Of a DNA stretch of 8,884 nt, positions 5,856 to 8,884 are shown piece by piece; position 1 is the first letter of the stretch; each line of letters starts with the position of its first letter. The notes under the pieces are model-generated. The model made no database searches and was not told the DNA's origin. It saw only the letters and a program-made list of their open reading frames with translations. The position numbers were made by a program, and so were the translations under genes. The stretch covers positions 1 to 8,884 of the forward strand of contig CALFUE010000168.1 of NCBI GenBank assembly GCA_937916345.1, given 5' to 3'. The DNA is from an uncultured bacterium. Its GTDB lineage: Bacteria > Bacillota > Clostridia > Lachnospirales > Lachnospiraceae.

Positions 5856-8405
5856 TCATCCAAAATGAAATCTCAGATCCAGCGTCTCCATCAGATCGCG
5901 ATACATCTGCAAAAGCTCCGGCGTGTTCTTTTCAATAAAATCCTTATCATCTCCCTTTCCCGCTGCCTCCAGAGAAGCCGCCAGACCGGCTATCGCCTTT
6001 GCCCCCACAGCCTTCGAAGTGCTCTTTATGGAGTGAACCAGGGTAATAAATGTATCGAGATCTCCGCTTTTCGCTGCCTGCTCTATCTTTTCGGACTTCT
6101 CGGGGATAGACGCCGAATAAATCTCCAGTGCATACATATATTCCTCTGCGTCTCCGCAGTATTCGATCCCCGCCGCCGGATCAAGCTCCTTTATCTCGAA
6201 TATCTCCTTCGGGAGCAGCGCCAGCTCATCTGTTCCAGCCTCTTCATTGCCGATACATATCACCTTTTCCTTTGGCAGGTACTGCATCATCAGCCTCTCC
6301 ATCTCGGATATATTTACAGGCTTTGAGAGATAGTCGTCGAATCCGGCGTCGAGCATTTTTTCCCTGTCTCCAACCACCGCGCTGGCGGTCAGACACACGA
6401 TGGGCGTCCTGTTCGCTCTGTCCGGATCAGATTCGTAAAGCTTTTTTAATGTTTCTATTCCATCCATTCCCGGCATGCGGTAATCCAGGAATACCATGTC
6501 ATAATCCTTATTCCCGAATGCCTCAATACAAGAAATACCGTCGGATGCCGTATCTATATGAACCTTTGTCTGCTTCAAAAGACCGACGATCACCTGCAGA
6601 TTTAATGGTGTGTCATCCACCACTAAAAGCCTCGCGTCAGGCGCCGTGAAGCGGATATTACTCTCTCTGTTTTTTTGAACGCCTGCGGCGATGGATGCGG
6701 GATCGACATCTCCGATCTCCCGATCGTTCACAACTTTCTGGCGTATGCTGAATGAAAATGTGGAGCCCTCCCCATAGGTGCTCTCCACCGTAAGAGTGCT
6801 GTCCATCAGCTCCAGCATGCGCGATGTTATCGCAAGTCCCAATCCGGTCCCCTCTATGCTCCTCGTACGTATCACATCAAGCCTGTCGAAAGCCGAAAAC
6901 AGCTTATCCATCTCCTCCTCTTTGATTCCGATGCCCGTATCCTTCACCGACATAAAAATGACCGCATCCGTGTCATTTTTTTCTTCAAGCCGGGCTGTCA
7001 GCGTCACTGTGCCCTTTTCGGTATATTTTGCTGCATTTGAGAGAAGGTTGGTTATGATCTGCTTTATTCGCAGCTCATCTCCGTTTAACACCAGAGGTAT
7101 CTTCGGATCGATATCCGCCACGAACAACAGTCCCTTTTCCTCGATCCTGAATCGTATAAGGTTGACGATATCCCCTACCAGATTCGGTATCTCGTAGTCC
7201 ACATTTATGAGGCTCATCCTCCCTGCTTCGATCTTTGAAAAATCAAGGATATCATTGATGATCCCCAGCAGGCTGTTTCCGGCTTTGTCTATATTCCCGG
7301 AATACTCCAGTATGTTTTCATCCGAGCTCTCCCGGCGGATGAGCTCATTCATGCCGAGAATCGCCGTGATGGGCGTCCGTATCTCGTGACTCATATTTGA
7401 CAGGAAATTTGATTTAGCCTTATTAGCCTCCTCCGCTGCCTTTAAGGCATCCTTTACGGCCTCGCTCTGCTTTAGCAGCCGATCCTGCAGCTCTATTTTT
7501 TCCTCCAGCTCCTGCTGCTTGATGCGGGCTTCCGCCTCAGCGGATTTGATCCTGGTCATTTCCGTGACATCCACGCACATCCCAAGAGTACACAGTCTGC
7601 CGTTGGAATCCGTAAACTTCATCTTTGTGGTCTGGAGATTTCTTAGCTTTCCCACTGCGTCCGGCACATCCTCAAAAAATATATAGGGCGTATCCATGGA
7701 GAGAGCCTTCGCATCGTCATTAACGAAGTGATCTGCCGTCGCCTTGTCGAATATCTCATGATCCGTCAACCCCACTACCTCCCCGGGATTTCTCCTGTGG
7801 GCGTATTCGGCAAAAGACTGATTGCAGGCGAGATATCGTCCTGTCTCAGCATCCTTGGAAAAACTCATGGCCGGCATATTTGTGAGCAGCGATGTGACTG
7901 AGCCCATGAGATCCGCCAGTTTTGCGGCAGATTCTATCTCCTCGATAAGCCGCCTGTTTTCCTCCTTGGCCTTTCTCGCCTCTCTCTCCTGCTGCTCCTT
8001 TTTTTCGGTGATATCAGATATGAACACATAGTAGATACCGCCGTAATTTTTCGTCTCGGAAAAGTGCCCGTAATCGTCGACCCAGCGCACCGCTCCGTCC
8101 TTTCGTATAATGCGGTACTCCACATGATCCAGCTTATCGACATTTTCGTCGATCTGATCAACTATAGACTTTGATATCTTCGCGTAATCATCGGGATGCA
8201 GCATGCCCTTAAAGGTATACCCCGTTAACTCCCTGAATTCCGTGAGATCCTTACAGGCAAATATATTGAAGACAGCTTTGTTGGCATAGATCAGTTCCTC
8301 CGGCGCCTCGGATTTGTAAATAAAAAAGCCACCCGGCATGTGACTGCCCAGCTCTTCTACTATCTCAAGCGTCTCGCCCTTCAGATCAAACCTTCCGTTA
8401 AACAT
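5856..8405 (-). CDS. Soluble hybrid sensor histidine kinase, PAS-PAS-HisKA-HATPase-REC-Hpt
   Basis: A tripartite phosphorelay kinase of 849 residues with no membrane segment, so it senses a cytoplasmic signal. In order: PAS 1 (about 20-133, ending in the DITEKK linker), coiled coil (134-165), PAS 2 (about 170-283), coiled coil (284-330), HisKA with His340 in SHEIRTP, HATPase_c with N-box NLLSNAAKYT (453-462), DTGIGI (489-494) and GTGLGLAI (519-526). The receiver has Asp597/598, phospho-acceptor Asp641, Thr673 and Lys695. The Hpt domain has His791 in VHSIKSTSKAVGA. All phosphotransfer residues are present. Start: the ATG at 8405 with GGAGGG 8 nt upstream; the frame extends to 8492 but that part lies inside the receiver gene. 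The 8-nt overlap (ATGTTTAA) with the response regulator implies a working pair. Ligands are unknown. Confidence 0.96.
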   Translation of the reverse strand: MFNGRFDLKGETLEIVEELGSHMPGGFFIYKSEAPEELIYANKAVFNIFACKDLTEFRELTGYTFKGMLHPDDYAKISKSIVDQIDENVDKLDHVEYRIIRKDGAVRWVDDYGHFSETKNYGGIYYVFISDITEKKEQQEREARKAKEENRRLIEEIESAAKLADLMGSVTSLLTNMPAMSFSKDAETGRYLACNQSFAEYAHRRNPGEVVGLTDHEIFDKATADHFVNDDAKALSMDTPYIFFEDVPDAVGKLRNLQTTKMKFTDSNGRLCTLGMCVDVTEMTRIKSAEAEARIKQQELEEKIELQDRLLKQSEAVKDALKAAEEANKAKSNFLSNMSHEIRTPITAILGMNELIRRESSDENILEYSGNIDKAGNSLLGIINDILDFSKIEAGRMSLINVDYEIPNLVGDIVNLIRFRIEEKGLLFVADIDPKIPLVLNGDELRIKQIITNLLSNAAKYTEKGTVTLTARLEEKNDTDAVIFMSVKDTGIGIKEEEMDKLFSAFDRLDVIRTRSIEGTGLGLAITSRMLELMDSTLTVESTYGEGSTFSFSIRQKVVNDREIGDVDPASIAAGVQKNRESNIRFTAPDARLLVVDDTPLNLQVIVGLLKQTKVHIDTASDGISCIEAFGNKDYDMVFLDYRMPGMDGIETLKKLYESDPDRANRTPIVCLTASAVVGDREKMLDAGFDDYLSKPVNISEMERLMMQYLPKEKVICIGNEEAGTDELALLPKEIFEIKELDPAAGIEYCGDAEEYMYALEIYSASIPEKSEKIEQAAKSGDLDTFITLVHSIKSTSKAVGAKAIAGLAASLEAAGKGDDKDFIEKNTPELLQMYRDLMETLDLRFHFG

Positions 8406-8760
8406 TGAAAAATCCCTCCAGTGTATCCATGAGCTTTCTCTTTCCTTCTGATTTTTTGATGCAGCCTGTGGCGCCTTTCTCCCGCGCCTCATTCATCTCG
8501 GCGTCATCCTCCTCTCCCGTCAGAAAATACACCGGGATATCCTTTAGTCCGGCGTCCCCCTTGATCCCGGAAAGAGTCGCCATCCCATCCATATCGGGCA
8601 TGCGGTAGTCCAGCAACACCAGATCCGCTCCCTTCTCCTTCAGTATCGTGATAGCCTCTCTTCCGCCCGATGCGGTTTCTACCTCATAAACCTTTCCAAG
8701 CCAACGCGACAAGAGCATACGCATATCCTCGTCATCATCCACGACCATAACCCTGTACAT
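8398..8760 (-). CDS. Single-domain response regulator (receiver only)
   Basis: A 120-residue CheY-like receiver that takes phosphate from a histidine donor; it has no DNA-binding or enzymatic output domain. Acidic pocket Asp8-Asp9-Asp10, phospho-acceptor Asp51 in LLDYRMPDMDG, Thr81 (FLTGEE) and Lys102 or Lys103 (CIKKSE) are present. The usual Lys-Pro after the last strand is Lys-Lys-Ser. Start: ATG at 8760 with AGGTG 6 nt upstream. An in-frame GTG at 8769 overlaps that ribosome site and is less likely. It overlaps the hybrid kinase by 8 nt and is probably phosphorylated by it or feeds it; the end target is unknown. First gene of the unit. Confidence 0.95.
   Translation of the reverse strand: MYRVMVVDDDEDMRMLLSRWLGKVYEVETASGGREAITILKEKGADLVLLDYRMPDMDGMATLSGIKGDAGLKDIPVYFLTGEEDDAEMNEAREKGATGCIKKSEGKRKLMDTLEGFFNV
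8414..8419 (-). promoter_or_regulatory. Ribosome binding site deciding the kinase start
   Basis: GGAGGG in the last codons of the response regulator gene, 8 nt before the ATG at 8405. It supports a short 8-nt overlap instead of a 29-residue extension. Confidence 0.75.
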
Positions 8761-8766
8761 AGTTTT

Positions 8767-8772
8767 CACCTC
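8767..8772 (-). promoter_or_regulatory. Ribosome binding site of the response regulator
   Basis: GAGGTG on the minus strand, 6 nt before the ATG at 8760. The GTG inside it is the rejected longer start. No convincing minus-strand -35/-10 pair was found between here and the right edge; the AT-rich stretch 8773-8830 has several TATAAA/TATATC-like boxes without a matching -35. Confidence 0.65.
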
Positions 8773-8800
8773 ATATTTTTATAGCTTTTATTTTATTTTT

Positions 8801-8829
8801 TTGATATACTTTTTATCGGTTGCTATAAT
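8801..8829 (+). promoter_or_regulatory. Strong plus-strand promoter pointing out of the window
   Basis: TTGATA (8801-8806), 17-nt spacer, perfect TATAAT (8824-8829) with TG one base upstream (extended -10). The predicted start is near 8836, the first base of the hairpin 8836-8865. It is divergent from the response regulator and would drive a gene or RNA beyond the right edge. Confidence 0.6.
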
Positions 8830-8835
8830 AATGAT

Positions 8836-8865
8836 GTCGGGGTCAAAAGGTATTTTGCCCCCGAC
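8836..8865. repeat. Near-perfect hairpin, second copy of the palindromic core
   Basis: Arms 8836-8848 and 8853-8865: GTCGGGG, one mismatch, CAAAA, loop GGTA, TTTTG, mismatch, CCCCGAC. There are 12 pairs in 13 positions. The inner part GGTCAAAAG...TTTTGCCCC matches 3695-3678 read on the minus strand apart from three loop bases. No T-run follows on the plus strand, so it is not a standard terminator in that direction. Confidence 0.75.
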
Positions 8866-8884
8866 CATGATACGCAGCACGCAC

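Noticed and set aside
8406..8492. Twenty-nine-residue N-terminal extension of the hybrid kinase
   Set aside because: It lies inside the receiver gene, is highly basic and domain-free, and the ATG at 8405 has a better ribosome site.
1..8884. CRISPR array, tRNA, rRNA or complete insertion sequence
   Set aside because: No regularly spaced repeats, no cloverleaf sequence, no transposase frame and no paired terminal repeats with duplications were seen.

Overview
The window reads as part of a low-to-mid GC Gram-positive chromosome, most likely a gut-type Lachnospiraceae or related Clostridia. The reasons are strong AGGAGG-type ribosome sites, AT-rich spacers with good -35/-10 boxes, a ferredoxin-ASKHA activator typical of anaerobes, and a sirtuin and copper ATPase remnant of Firmicutes character. 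This assignment is inference; no marker gene is present. Every supported gene is on the minus strand, so transcription runs from the right edge to the left.

Layout in order of transcription: (1) 8760-5856, a two-gene signalling unit. A single-domain receiver overlaps by 8 nt a large soluble hybrid histidine kinase (PAS-PAS-HisKA-HATPase-REC-Hpt). (2) 5805-3881, the debris of a copper-type P1B ATPase, then a 71-residue metal-binding HMA protein that overlaps by about 20 nt a [2Fe-2S]-ASKHA protein of the RamA/RACo type (activators of corrinoid proteins). (3) 3596-1174, a tight three-gene operon: a chorismate mutase/ACT protein whose prephenate dehydratase domain is shrunken, a SIR2 NAD-dependent deacylase 1 nt downstream, and a Cof-type HAD phosphatase 7 nt further on. 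(4) 910 to the left edge, a membrane-anchored GGDEF diguanylate cyclase with a TTG start, its own strong promoter, and its C-terminus cut by the window.

The gene-free gaps are all under 300 bases. 911-1173 is AT-rich and holds the cyclase promoter. 3597-3880 holds a promoter for the chorismate mutase operon plus a GC-richer, hairpin-rich block that looks like a dispersed repeat. 5598-5855 holds the ATPase remnant. 8761-8884 holds a plus-strand promoter leading directly into a near-perfect hairpin. The core of that hairpin recurs at 3678-3695.

How the genes work together: units 1 and 4 are signalling (phosphorelay and cyclic di-GMP), but nothing in the sequence links them directly. Unit 2 looks like a decayed copper operon whose metal-binding tail survives, now coupled to a redox activator gene. 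Unit 3 joins aromatic amino acid metabolism, NAD-dependent deacylation and phosphate-ester hydrolysis under one promoter. The points most worth checking are the internally deleted copper ATPase, the chorismate mutase with a vestigial dehydratase, and the shared palindromic element.
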